NCBI GenBank assembly: GCA_964576585.1 | Contig: CAZNWO010000049.1 | Coordinates: forward strand, 1-21,850 | From: GCA-2730975 sp964576585 | GTDB lineage: Bacteria; Verrucomicrobiota; Verrucomicrobiia; Opitutales; Seribacteraceae | Reading direction: 5' to 3' | DNA: 21,850 nt | In this document: positions 7,262-14,358 of the stretch, one piece after another | Layout of the letters: the number at the start of each line of letters is the position of its first letter | How positions within the stretch are numbered: the first letter of the stretch is position 1 | Position numbers and translations under genes: made by a program | Notes under the pieces: model-generated | The model's input: the letters and a program-made list of their open reading frames with translations, nothing else | What the model was told of the DNA's origin: nothing | Databases searched by the model: none

Positions 7262-8701
7262 ATGATAAACATTCCCGTACTTCGCTGGGGCGAACCCTAC
7301 GAAAGCTTGAATCACGACGAAGTTGTACACTTCAGTACCGGCGAAACCTTGGCCAAGGTTGGTCAAGCGAACCCCGGGCTACTAGCCCGAGACGCACGCA
7401 AGGCTCAACTCGCTCGCGATGTCCTTCGTGAAATTCCCATCCCGGAACTGGTCGAAAAAACCAAGAAGGCAGCCGATCTCTTCCTTAACTCCACACTTCC
7501 ACTAGGCGACGGGGAACAGTCTCCGGACGATTTCGCCAAGCAACAATCCGCTTCGACAGGTCTTCCCGAGCACATGACCAAGTTCAACATGGAGAAAAAC
7601 CACTTTGTGTTGACCAACATGGATCAAATTCTAGATGCACTCACCCGTGGACTCGACCTGGATATCCTCACTCGTGGCTACGGTGTAGAAGCTCGCAAGC
7701 CCGATCTTCCGGTCAGCTACCAAGCGCAGTCCCCGGTACTCGGCATGGTGTTGCCTTCAAACTCGCCCGGCGTACATACGTTGTGGCTACCCGTCATCCC
7801 GATGCAGATTGGTCTCGTCTTAAAACCCGGACCACAGGAACCTTGGACACCGTATCGCATGGCTGCAGCTTTCACCGAGGCAGGCATCCCCAAAGAGTGT
7901 ATGGGCATCTATCCCGGCGGTGGTGAAATGGGTGCAGAGGTCGTCAACCGTTGCGGACGAGTGATGATTTTCGGCAGTGCCCAGACCGTAAAGAACTATG
8001 CAGGCAATGCGGGTGTACAGGTTCATGGCCCGGGCTACAGCAAAATTCTACTGGGCGACGACCTTGTCGACAAATGGGAGGACTATCTGGACCTAATGGT
8101 CGACAGCATCTACAAGAACAGCGGACGAGGCTGCATCAACTGCTCTGGCGTCTGGGCATCCAGACACACCAATGAAATTGCAGAAGCTATCGCCGAGCGA
8201 ATCGGCCCCATCGAGGTCAAGGACCCATCAGACCCCGAGGCTGGTCTCGCTGCCTTTACTGTTGAAGGGCAAGGAGAAGCCATTTGGAACATGATCGAGG
8301 AAGGTTGCAAGGAGAGCGGCGTCACTCATGTAACTGCCAAACATGGTGAGCGCCTCGTTTCCATGGATCGCTGCTCCTATATTCGCCCCACCATTCTCCA
8401 CTGCGACTCCCCCGACCACAAGATGTCGAACACCGAGTACATGTATCCGTTCGCCTCCGTGGTTGAGTGCCCTCAAGAGCAGATGTTGGACAAGATCGGG
8501 CACACCCTTGTTGTCTCCGCAATTACCGAGGACGAGACTTGGGCGGCGCAATTGGCAGACGCCACAAACGTGGATCGTCTTAACATTGGCCCCTTGCCCA
8601 CAATTGCTCTCAATTGGCTTCAGCCACACGAGGGTAACATAGTTGATTTCCTTTTCCAGGCGAGGGCCTACCAAACTACGCCCGCAAGGATGGGAGTTTG
8701 A
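7262..8701 (+). CDS. Acylating aldehyde dehydrogenase-type reductase (EhpG-like role)
   Basis: A 479-residue member of the aldehyde dehydrogenase superfamily. The cofactor region contains LPSNSPG, VLKPGPQEPWTP and FGSAQTVK, which correspond to the KPSE and TGS motifs. The catalytic cysteine is in GRGC at residue 291 (normally GQxC), with a second Cys at 294. In the position of the ELGG glutamate the sequence reads VHGPG, so the general base used for aldehyde hydrolysis seems to be absent, as in acylating and acyl-reducing members. It is therefore more likely to reduce an activated acid (acyl adenylate or thioester) to an aldehyde than to oxidise one. It lies 60 bases after the adenylating enzyme and 29 bases before an alcohol dehydrogenase. 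No clear ribosome binding site is seen. It could also be described as LuxC-like, but it lacks a luxCDABE context. Confidence 0.84.
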   Translation: MINIPVLRWGEPYESLNHDEVVHFSTGETLAKVGQANPGLLARDARKAQLARDVLREIPIPELVEKTKKAADLFLNSTLPLGDGEQSPDDFAKQQSASTGLPEHMTKFNMEKNHFVLTNMDQILDALTRGLDLDILTRGYGVEARKPDLPVSYQAQSPVLGMVLPSNSPGVHTLWLPVIPMQIGLVLKPGPQEPWTPYRMAAAFTEAGIPKECMGIYPGGGEMGAEVVNRCGRVMIFGSAQTVKNYAGNAGVQVHGPGYSKILLGDDLVDKWEDYLDLMVDSIYKNSGRGCINCSGVWASRHTNEIAEAIAERIGPIEVKDPSDPEAGLAAFTVEGQGEAIWNMIEEGCKESGVTHVTAKHGERLVSMDRCSYIRPTILHCDSPDHKMSNTEYMYPFASVVECPQEQMLDKIGHTLVVSAITEDETWAAQLADATNVDRLNIGPLPTIALNWLQPHEGNIVDFLFQARAYQTTPARMGV

Positions 8702-8716
8702 GCCTCGACTAAAGTC

Positions 8717-8723
8717 GGGAGGA
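8717..8723 (+). promoter_or_regulatory. Ribosome binding site GGGAGGA supporting a TTG start
   Basis: GGGAGGA lies 7 bases before TTG at 8731 and decides the start of the alcohol dehydrogenase, as no ATG lies at a sensible position. It is one of the strongest sites in the cluster. Confidence 0.75.
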
Positions 8724-8730
8724 CAAAATT

Positions 8731-9942
8731 TTGACGGCTGGAAGCTTTCACGAGCTCGACCCATTTGCTCGCCTAGAGGAACACCCCGACATTCGTGTCC
8801 TCTTTGGCTCACGGCGAATCGACGAGCTAGGCCCGACTGCCGCCAAGTTAGGCTCGAAGGCCTTGCTCGTGACAGATGCCGGCATCGTTCGGGCTGGGCA
8901 CGCCGACCGAGCCCGAACTTCGCTTGAGGGTGCCGGCCTGACCGTAAATGTGTTCGATAAATCCATCGAAAACCCCACCTCTTCTTGCGTGGATGCCTGC
9001 GTTGCCGTTGCCAAGGAGGCCGATGTAGACGTCATCGTGGGTCTTGGCGGCGGAAGCTCAATGGATACTGCAAAGGGCTGTAATTTTGTTCTCACTAACG
9101 GCGGTGCCATGAAGGACTACTGGGGTACCGGCAAGGCGACCAAGCAGATGCTCCCACTAATTGCTGTGCCCACCACGGCCGGCACGGGCAGCGAATGTCA
9201 GTCCTACGCCCTTATTTCCGATGACGAAACACACCGCAAGATGGCCTGTGGCGACAAAAAAGCCCTCCCTTGCGTCGCAATCCTTGATCCTGAACTGACT
9301 GTCTCACAGCCCACTACGGTTACTTCTAGTACCGGCATCGACGCTCTTGCTCATGCACTCGAAGCAGCGGCAACAAAGAACCGCAACGAAGCTTCTGCTC
9401 GCCACGCTCGTCTCGCCTTTCTCCTTGTTCAAGCCAATCTCGAAACTTTGTTTACCAATCCTCAAGACTTGGAGGCTCGAGGAAAAGTCCTCCTTGGCGC
9501 CTCCCATGCCGGGGCCGCCATAGAATACAGCATGCTTGGAGCCGCCCACTCGATGGCGAATCCTCTAACTGCCCGCCGTGGCGTCGTTCACGGACAAGCC
9601 GTAGGCATCGCCTTGCCGGTCGTCATGCGCTTCAATGCCGAACTCCCCGAAGTCCGTTCCATCTATGCTGGCCTTGCCCGTGATGCCGACCTTGCTGCCG
9701 ATGGCTCCTCTGATGCAGAAGCCTCGGAAGCTTGCATCGTTAGGGTGGAAAACCTTCTTGTCGCCGCAGGATTTCCCACAACGCTGAATGAGCACGGGTT
9801 CTCTCACGAAGAAATCCCCGTTCTCGCCACAGAAGCAGCCGAACAATGGACCGCAGGCTTTAACCCCAGGCCTGCAGGTATCGAGGACTTTAAAAAACTA
9901 TTTGGCTTAATCCTTTCCAAGTCGGCTTGCAATCAGGCTTAG
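8731..9942 (+). CDS. Iron-containing alcohol dehydrogenase (group III)
   Basis: A 403-residue cytoplasmic NAD(P)-dependent alcohol dehydrogenase of the iron-activated family. The dinucleotide motif GGGSSMD is at residues 106-112, with PTTAGTGSE further on. The metal ligands are Asp204, His208, His273 and His287, with the same spacing (4, 65 and 14) as Asp194, His198, His263 and His277 in FucO. It starts with TTG at 8731 behind a strong GGGAGGA. The gene follows the acyl reductase by 29 bases, so the natural reaction is aldehyde to alcohol, closing a three-step acid to alcohol reduction. Family members reduce diverse aldehydes and the substrate cannot be read directly. A dehydroquinate-synthase-like role is unlikely given the family motifs. 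Confidence 0.92.
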   Translation: MTAGSFHELDPFARLEEHPDIRVLFGSRRIDELGPTAAKLGSKALLVTDAGIVRAGHADRARTSLEGAGLTVNVFDKSIENPTSSCVDACVAVAKEADVDVIVGLGGGSSMDTAKGCNFVLTNGGAMKDYWGTGKATKQMLPLIAVPTTAGTGSECQSYALISDDETHRKMACGDKKALPCVAILDPELTVSQPTTVTSSTGIDALAHALEAAATKNRNEASARHARLAFLLVQANLETLFTNPQDLEARGKVLLGASHAGAAIEYSMLGAAHSMANPLTARRGVVHGQAVGIALPVVMRFNAELPEVRSIYAGLARDADLAADGSSDAEASEACIVRVENLLVAAGFPTTLNEHGFSHEEIPVLATEAAEQWTAGFNPRPAGIEDFKKLFGLILSKSACNQA

Positions 9943-9965
9943 TTGAGGACATCTTCTTACAAGCA

Positions 9966-11111
9966 ATGAAATTACGGCACTTCAGGAAAAATCTTCCATT
10001 CTGCAGCCTGCCTTTCCTGCTTTTGTCATTCAGCCAACCTGCATTTGGACAAAATGGTGAATGGCCCCAACACCGTGGGGACCAAGGCCTGCGCGGGCTT
10101 GCACTGGGAAAACTCGGAGACAAACTGAAGCTTCTCTGGACCTATGAAACGGGTGATTTCCTGAAATCGTCTGCAGTGATTAAGAATGGTACCGTGTTCA
10201 TTGGATCGGACTCAAAGAAACTACATGCCATTAACTTGAAGACCGGAAAGGAAACTTGGAGCTATTCCACCGAGCTTGCCATCGAGGCAGCTCCTCTCGT
10301 TTTAAAAGACGTCGTGTACGTCGGCTCAACGGACGGCTTCCTTTATGCGCTTCAAGCAAAAGACGGAAAATTGCTCTGGAAGCATGAGACCATGGGAGAG
10401 ATCATGGGTGCGCCCAACCACGCCGTTCGTCCTAAGTCAAAGGATTCCGTACTGGTCATCGGAAGCTACGACAACTACGTTCACTGCCTTAACGCAAAGA
10501 CCGGAAAGCTCTTGTGGAAATTCGAAACCAACAACTACGTCAATGGGGTTCCGACGATTCTCGACGGGGACAAGGTGGTTTTCGGAGGATGTGACGCAGT
10601 TTTGTATGTTGTGGGACTGGAAGACGGAAAGCTGATTCGCTCCTTAGAGGTTGACGCCCCCATTGCCGCAACAGTCGCCGTTGCCGACGGCATTGGTTAC
10701 GTAGGGAACATGGACAATGCCGTTACCGCTTTCGACCTAAATGCCGCCGAAGTAGTATGGACCTATCGCGCCAAGAATTTTCCTTACTATTCCTCACCGG
10801 CAGTCACCGACAAGTTCTGCCTCATCGGTGGCCGAGACAAGGGTTTGCACTGCATTGATCGCGTCACGGGAAAGGCCGCGTGGCGTTTTGCTGCCCGTGG
10901 GCGAATAGACAGCTCTCCCGTCGTCTGCGGCAAGAAAGTGATCATCGGAACAATGGACGGCAAGCTGCACCTTATTTCTCTTAAGGATGGGAAGGAGATC
11001 GTCTCCTACGAGATTGGTGAACCCATTTCTTCCACTCCAGCGATAGTTGGAACGAGAATTGTGGTTGGCTGTGAGGATGGCAACGTGTACGCTTTCGAGA
11101 CCAATCCATGA
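9966..11111 (+). CDS. Secreted BamB-like PQQ-repeat beta-propeller protein
   Basis: A 381-residue exported protein when started at ATG 9966. A TTG at 9927 would overlap the dehydrogenase gene and would place 13 residues before the signal peptide. The N-terminus is basic and hydrophobic and ends near AFGQ, followed by GEWPQHRGD, the usual start of this family. Seven or eight blades follow with TGKETW, DGKLLW, TGKLLW, AAEVVW and TGKAAW ends. The size matches BamB, but no lipobox is clear, and the gene sits inside a metabolic operon between an alcohol dehydrogenase and a radical SAM gene rather than in the usual der/hisS context of bamB. It is 23 bases after the dehydrogenase and 21 bases before the next gene. 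A periplasmic binding or scaffold role is possible, and its function is unknown. Confidence 0.85.
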   Translation: MKLRHFRKNLPFCSLPFLLLSFSQPAFGQNGEWPQHRGDQGLRGLALGKLGDKLKLLWTYETGDFLKSSAVIKNGTVFIGSDSKKLHAINLKTGKETWSYSTELAIEAAPLVLKDVVYVGSTDGFLYALQAKDGKLLWKHETMGEIMGAPNHAVRPKSKDSVLVIGSYDNYVHCLNAKTGKLLWKFETNNYVNGVPTILDGDKVVFGGCDAVLYVVGLEDGKLIRSLEVDAPIAATVAVADGIGYVGNMDNAVTAFDLNAAEVVWTYRAKNFPYYSSPAVTDKFCLIGGRDKGLHCIDRVTGKAAWRFAARGRIDSSPVVCGKKVIIGTMDGKLHLISLKDGKEIVSYEIGEPISSTPAIVGTRIVVGCEDGNVYAFETNP

Positions 11112-11132
11112 GTAATTGAAAGCCCTTCCTCG

Positions 11133-12482
11133 ATGTCCGACCAATCTGCTCCAACTTCATTCATCAAACCCGACGTCGAGACGAAGGAAGACACAAAGGC
11201 GGGTAATTACTTCGTTTCCAATTACCCTCCTTTTTCATTCTGGGGTGAAGAAGACGTCCCTTGCGTAGATAGCCTTCTAAACAGCCCCACTCCCGGCAAG
11301 GCTCCCCTTGGGCTCTACTACCACGTTCCCTTTTGCCGCAAACGTTGTCACTTCTGTTACTTCCGGGTCTATACCGACAAGAATTCCTCGGACATCCGAA
11401 GATACCTTGCCGCGACCATGCAAGAGCTTCGGCAATACGCCGAGAAGCCCTATCTCCAAGGCAGAAAGCCGAAGTACGTGTACTTTGGCGGTGGGACACC
11501 CTCCTACCTCTCCGCTCAGCAACTGATGGAGCTGACGGACGAGATGAAAGCCATCTTGCCATGGGACGAAGCAGAAGAGGTGACTTTCGAGTGCGAGCCC
11601 GGAACCTTGAGTGAAAAGAAACTGGACGTCATCAAGAATTTCGGCGTCACGCGCCTTAGCTTGGGCATCGAGAACTTTAACGATCATGTCCTCGAGACCA
11701 ACGGAAGAGCTCATCGTTCCGCTGAAGTCTTCAAGGCTTATGAATACGCGAGAGGCCTAGGCTACGACAACATCAACGTAGACCTCATCGCGGGCATGCT
11801 TGAAGAGACCGAAGAAAACTGGGTCGATTGCATTCAAAGAGTCAAGGATCTCTCACCGGACTGTATAACCATCTACCAGATGGAAATTCCCTTCAATACG
11901 ACCATTTACAAGTCGATGAAGGATCAAGGCAAGCTAACTGCTCCCGTGGCCGATTGGCCCACCAAGCGACGCTGGACGGATTACGCATTCAGGGAACTGG
12001 AGTCGGCGGGCTACACGGTGACAAGCGCCTACACCGCCGTGAAGAATCCGGAGTCGACCAAGTTCGTTTATCGCGACCGTTTGTGGACAGGCTCGGACAT
12101 GATATCTCTAGGGGTTGCATCCTTCGGCCATCTGGGTGGAATTCATTACCAAAACCTTGTTCACATCGAAGAATACATAAGCAAAATCGAGCAAGGTGAA
12201 ACTCCTGTCCGCAGAGCCTTGCTAACCGACCAAGAAGAAAGATTTATCCGCGAGTTAATCCTTCAGTTCAAACTTGGACGCGTAAGTTTATCCTACTTCG
12301 ACAAGAAATTCGGACAAAGCGTTGAGGAAAGGTTCGCTCCCATCCTTCAAGAACTCAAAGAAAGTGAATGCCTATCAAGAATCGGAGACGACCTTATCCT
12401 TTCTCGTGAAGCTTTGCTGAAAGTAGACTCCCTGCTCCATCGTTTCTTTCTCCCTAAGCATCAGGATTCCAGATACGTTTAG
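11133..12482 (+). CDS. HemN/HemW-like radical SAM protein
   Basis: A 449-residue radical SAM protein. The cluster-binding motif CRKRCHFC (Cys68, Cys72, Cys75) has the spacing of the HemN/HemW family, and YFGGGTPSYL follows as in HemW. A winged-helix-like C-terminal region is present from about residue 360. Diagnostic HemW motifs have changed: SLGIENF stands where SIGVQSF is expected, and IAGMLEETEENW stands where an IYGLPGQT-type motif is usual. The fourth Cys of true HemN is missing. The protein is therefore probably neither a housekeeping coproporphyrinogen oxidase nor HemW, but a specialised branch. Some HemN-like enzymes in natural product pathways catalyse cyclopropanation or methylation. 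The genes for heme biosynthesis are absent nearby. The reaction is unknown. Confidence 0.85.
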   Translation: MSDQSAPTSFIKPDVETKEDTKAGNYFVSNYPPFSFWGEEDVPCVDSLLNSPTPGKAPLGLYYHVPFCRKRCHFCYFRVYTDKNSSDIRRYLAATMQELRQYAEKPYLQGRKPKYVYFGGGTPSYLSAQQLMELTDEMKAILPWDEAEEVTFECEPGTLSEKKLDVIKNFGVTRLSLGIENFNDHVLETNGRAHRSAEVFKAYEYARGLGYDNINVDLIAGMLEETEENWVDCIQRVKDLSPDCITIYQMEIPFNTTIYKSMKDQGKLTAPVADWPTKRRWTDYAFRELESAGYTVTSAYTAVKNPESTKFVYRDRLWTGSDMISLGVASFGHLGGIHYQNLVHIEEYISKIEQGETPVRRALLTDQEERFIRELILQFKLGRVSLSYFDKKFGQSVEERFAPILQELKESECLSRIGDDLILSREALLKVDSLLHRFFLPKHQDSRYV

Positions 12483-12488
12483 CTGGCA

Positions 12489-13046
12489 ATGGCGGACGAG
12501 ACAAAAATGGTTCACCCGGACCTCTTATATCCCCTGAGCATGTTTCGGCGCGCCAGAAAGATTCCACCGCTTGAATATGAGAAAATCGATGGCGAACGAG
12601 TTCCAGCACCTTACGGGCAGCTGCTTGTACATCAGGGAGACATGACCTCTCGCCTTGAACAATTCCACGGAGACAAGATACAGGTCCGAAAGCTCACCTC
12701 CTCAAGCGATGGTCAAAGCTACTTCAGGGAGGTGGTCCTCCACACAATTGACGAAGGGAAGCCCGTGGAATATGGAGGCATCGAAGTCATACTGTCCAAT
12801 TTGCCCGAGGATATCCGCAAGGAAGTGCTGACTGCCAAAAGCCCGCTCGGAGGCATACTCAATGCATATCGCATGTCCTACAGCAGTTCACCCCTGGCAT
12901 ATCTTGAAGTAACTGCGGACGAAGCGATCAAAACTGCTCTCTCCCTTGGAGAAGAACCTATGACTCTATATGGACGCAGTAACCGAATAACCGATCATAG
13001 CGGGAAGGAAATAGCAAGAATCGTTGAAATTCTTCCTCCTTCTTAG
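12489..13046 (+). CDS. Chorismate lyase-like protein (UbiC/DUF98 fold)
   Basis: A 185-residue cytoplasmic protein starting 6 bases after the radical SAM gene. Its order of motifs matches UbiC: DMTSRLEQFHG (51-61), then FREVVL with Arg80 in the position of UbiC Arg76, then SPLG (118-121) matching UbiC TPLG, then LYGRSNRI matching LWGRRSRL, and finally VEILPP, where Glu180 aligns with UbiC Glu155. Both catalytic or substrate-binding residues thus seem to be kept. The expected reaction is chorismate to 4-hydroxybenzoate plus pyruvate, although 3-hydroxybenzoate-forming relatives exist. UTRA regulator domains share the fold, but no DNA-binding domain is present. The position among aryl-acid-activating enzymes makes it the likely source of the aromatic unit. 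No ubiA or other quinone genes are nearby. Confidence 0.8.
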   Translation: MADETKMVHPDLLYPLSMFRRARKIPPLEYEKIDGERVPAPYGQLLVHQGDMTSRLEQFHGDKIQVRKLTSSSDGQSYFREVVLHTIDEGKPVEYGGIEVILSNLPEDIRKEVLTAKSPLGGILNAYRMSYSSSPLAYLEVTADEAIKTALSLGEEPMTLYGRSNRITDHSGKEIARIVEILPPS

Positions 13047-13057
13047 GTTGTAAAGAG

Positions 13058-13085
13058 TTGAAAAACGCCTCCAAGAAAATATACC
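13058..13085 (+). promoter_or_regulatory. Possible internal promoter before the halogenase-like gene
   Basis: TTGAAA (13058-13063) and TATACC (13080-13085) are separated by 16 bases in the 46-base gap. As at 6078-6107, the start codon (GTG at 13093) would lie at the predicted transcript start, and no Shine-Dalgarno is evident. It is only a weak match. Confidence 0.3.
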
Positions 13086-13092
13086 GAGCATC

Positions 13093-14358
13093 GTGATTTC
13101 ATTGAAGCAAGACTACGATGCCATAGTTATTGGAGCGGGACCCGCAGGTTCTGCTGCGGGAGCAAGCTTGGCGGAAAAAGGACACCGCGTACTGATTGTG
13201 GAGAAAGAAAAATTTCCTCGGTATCACGTCGGAGAATCCCTGATGCCCTTCTGCTATTTTCCCCTCAAGCGGCTTGGACTGGTGGAAAAGCTCCAGAACT
13301 CGGCGAATCCGAGAAAATTCTGCGTTCAGTTCGTTCGCCAAAATGGATCCGTCTCCCAACCCTTCTATTTTTTCGAGCACATGGATCATCCTGCATCCAC
13401 GACTTGGCAAGTATGGCGTTCGGAGTTCGATGAAATGCTTCTCCAAAAAGCTCGCGAAAACGGTGCCTCAGTGATGGAGGAGACCAAGGCGAAAGCCCTC
13501 ATTAAAGAAGGCGACCGGGTAATTGGAGCACGAGTCGAATCAAAGAACCTAGGGGAACTGCGCCTCCATGCCCCATTGGTGATAGATGCCTCAGGCAGGG
13601 ATTGTTTTGCCGCCGTCCGGGAACGCTGGATGGAAAGAGATCCAAAGCTGCAAAAGATTGCCATTTGGACTTATTACAAGGGAGCCATGCGTGATCCGGG
13701 CCTCGACGAAGGCGCCACCACAGTAGCCTACCTTCCAAACAAAGGATGGTTCTGGTACATCCCGCTGAGCGGGGACGTCGTAAGCGTGGGAATTGTTGCC
13801 GAACATTCCTATCTTTACGATGGCTCAACCAAAGATCTTGCCGAAATCTTCAATCGAGAGGTTAAAAACAATGCCTGGATCGAGGAGCATCTTGCCTGTG
13901 GTAAACAGGATGGACAATATCGGGTAACCGGCGAGTTCTCCTATCGCAACAAGTATTGCTCTACGGATGGATTGGCATTGGTTGGAGATGCCCTTGGTTT
14001 CCTAGATCCCGTTTTTTCTTCGGGAGTTTTTCTTGCCCTGAAGAGCGGTCTACTGTTGGCGGATGCCGCAGACGCTCCTCTTAGAAAAGGAAACGTCTCC
14101 GCATCAATTTTCGAGGACTACGGCAAGAAGATGCAGGCATCCATTGAAACAATGCGGAAAATCGTCTATGCCTTCTATGACGAAGGCTTCAGCTTCAAGG
14201 ATTTAGTCATGCAAGGAGAGCAGATGCGTTCCGACTTGACCGATTGCTTGGTTGGCAATGTAGACGACAAGGACTTTAACGACCTTTTCTCCGCCATGTC
14301 CAAGCTTGCCAAACTACCCGAGCCAATCGAGTACGGCTTGGCAAAGGCCTCCGAGTGA
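13093..14358 (+). CDS. Flavin-dependent halogenase-like FAD oxidoreductase
   Basis: A 421-residue flavoprotein. The N-terminal Rossmann motif GAGPAG is at residues 14-19 and FPRYHVGESLMP at 41-52 is the signature of the flavin halogenase family. Lys75, in PRKFCVQF, aligns with the Lys that forms the lysine haloamine in CndH-type enzymes. The halogenase motif WxWxIP is present as WFWYIP at residues 219-224. A GDALGFLDPVFSSGV segment near residue 300 completes the FAD site. Length and motifs fit the phenol/carrier-bound-type branch more than the longer tryptophan halogenases. The start is GTG at 13093. An in-frame TTG at 13102 is also possible. Related flavoproteins without halogenation activity exist (geranylgeranyl reductase-like, aryl-polyene monooxygenases), so halogenation is inference. 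The downstream glycosyltransferase overlaps it by 4 bases. Confidence 0.82.
   Translation: MISLKQDYDAIVIGAGPAGSAAGASLAEKGHRVLIVEKEKFPRYHVGESLMPFCYFPLKRLGLVEKLQNSANPRKFCVQFVRQNGSVSQPFYFFEHMDHPASTTWQVWRSEFDEMLLQKARENGASVMEETKAKALIKEGDRVIGARVESKNLGELRLHAPLVIDASGRDCFAAVRERWMERDPKLQKIAIWTYYKGAMRDPGLDEGATTVAYLPNKGWFWYIPLSGDVVSVGIVAEHSYLYDGSTKDLAEIFNREVKNNAWIEEHLACGKQDGQYRVTGEFSYRNKYCSTDGLALVGDALGFLDPVFSSGVFLALKSGLLLADAADAPLRKGNVSASIFEDYGKKMQASIETMRKIVYAFYDEGFSFKDLVMQGEQMRSDLTDCLVGNVDDKDFNDLFSAMSKLAKLPEPIEYGLAKASE

Noticed and set aside
11133..12482. Housekeeping coproporphyrinogen III oxidase (hemN) or hemW
   Set aside because: The fourth Cys of HemN is absent and two conserved HemW motifs have changed, and no heme genes are nearby.
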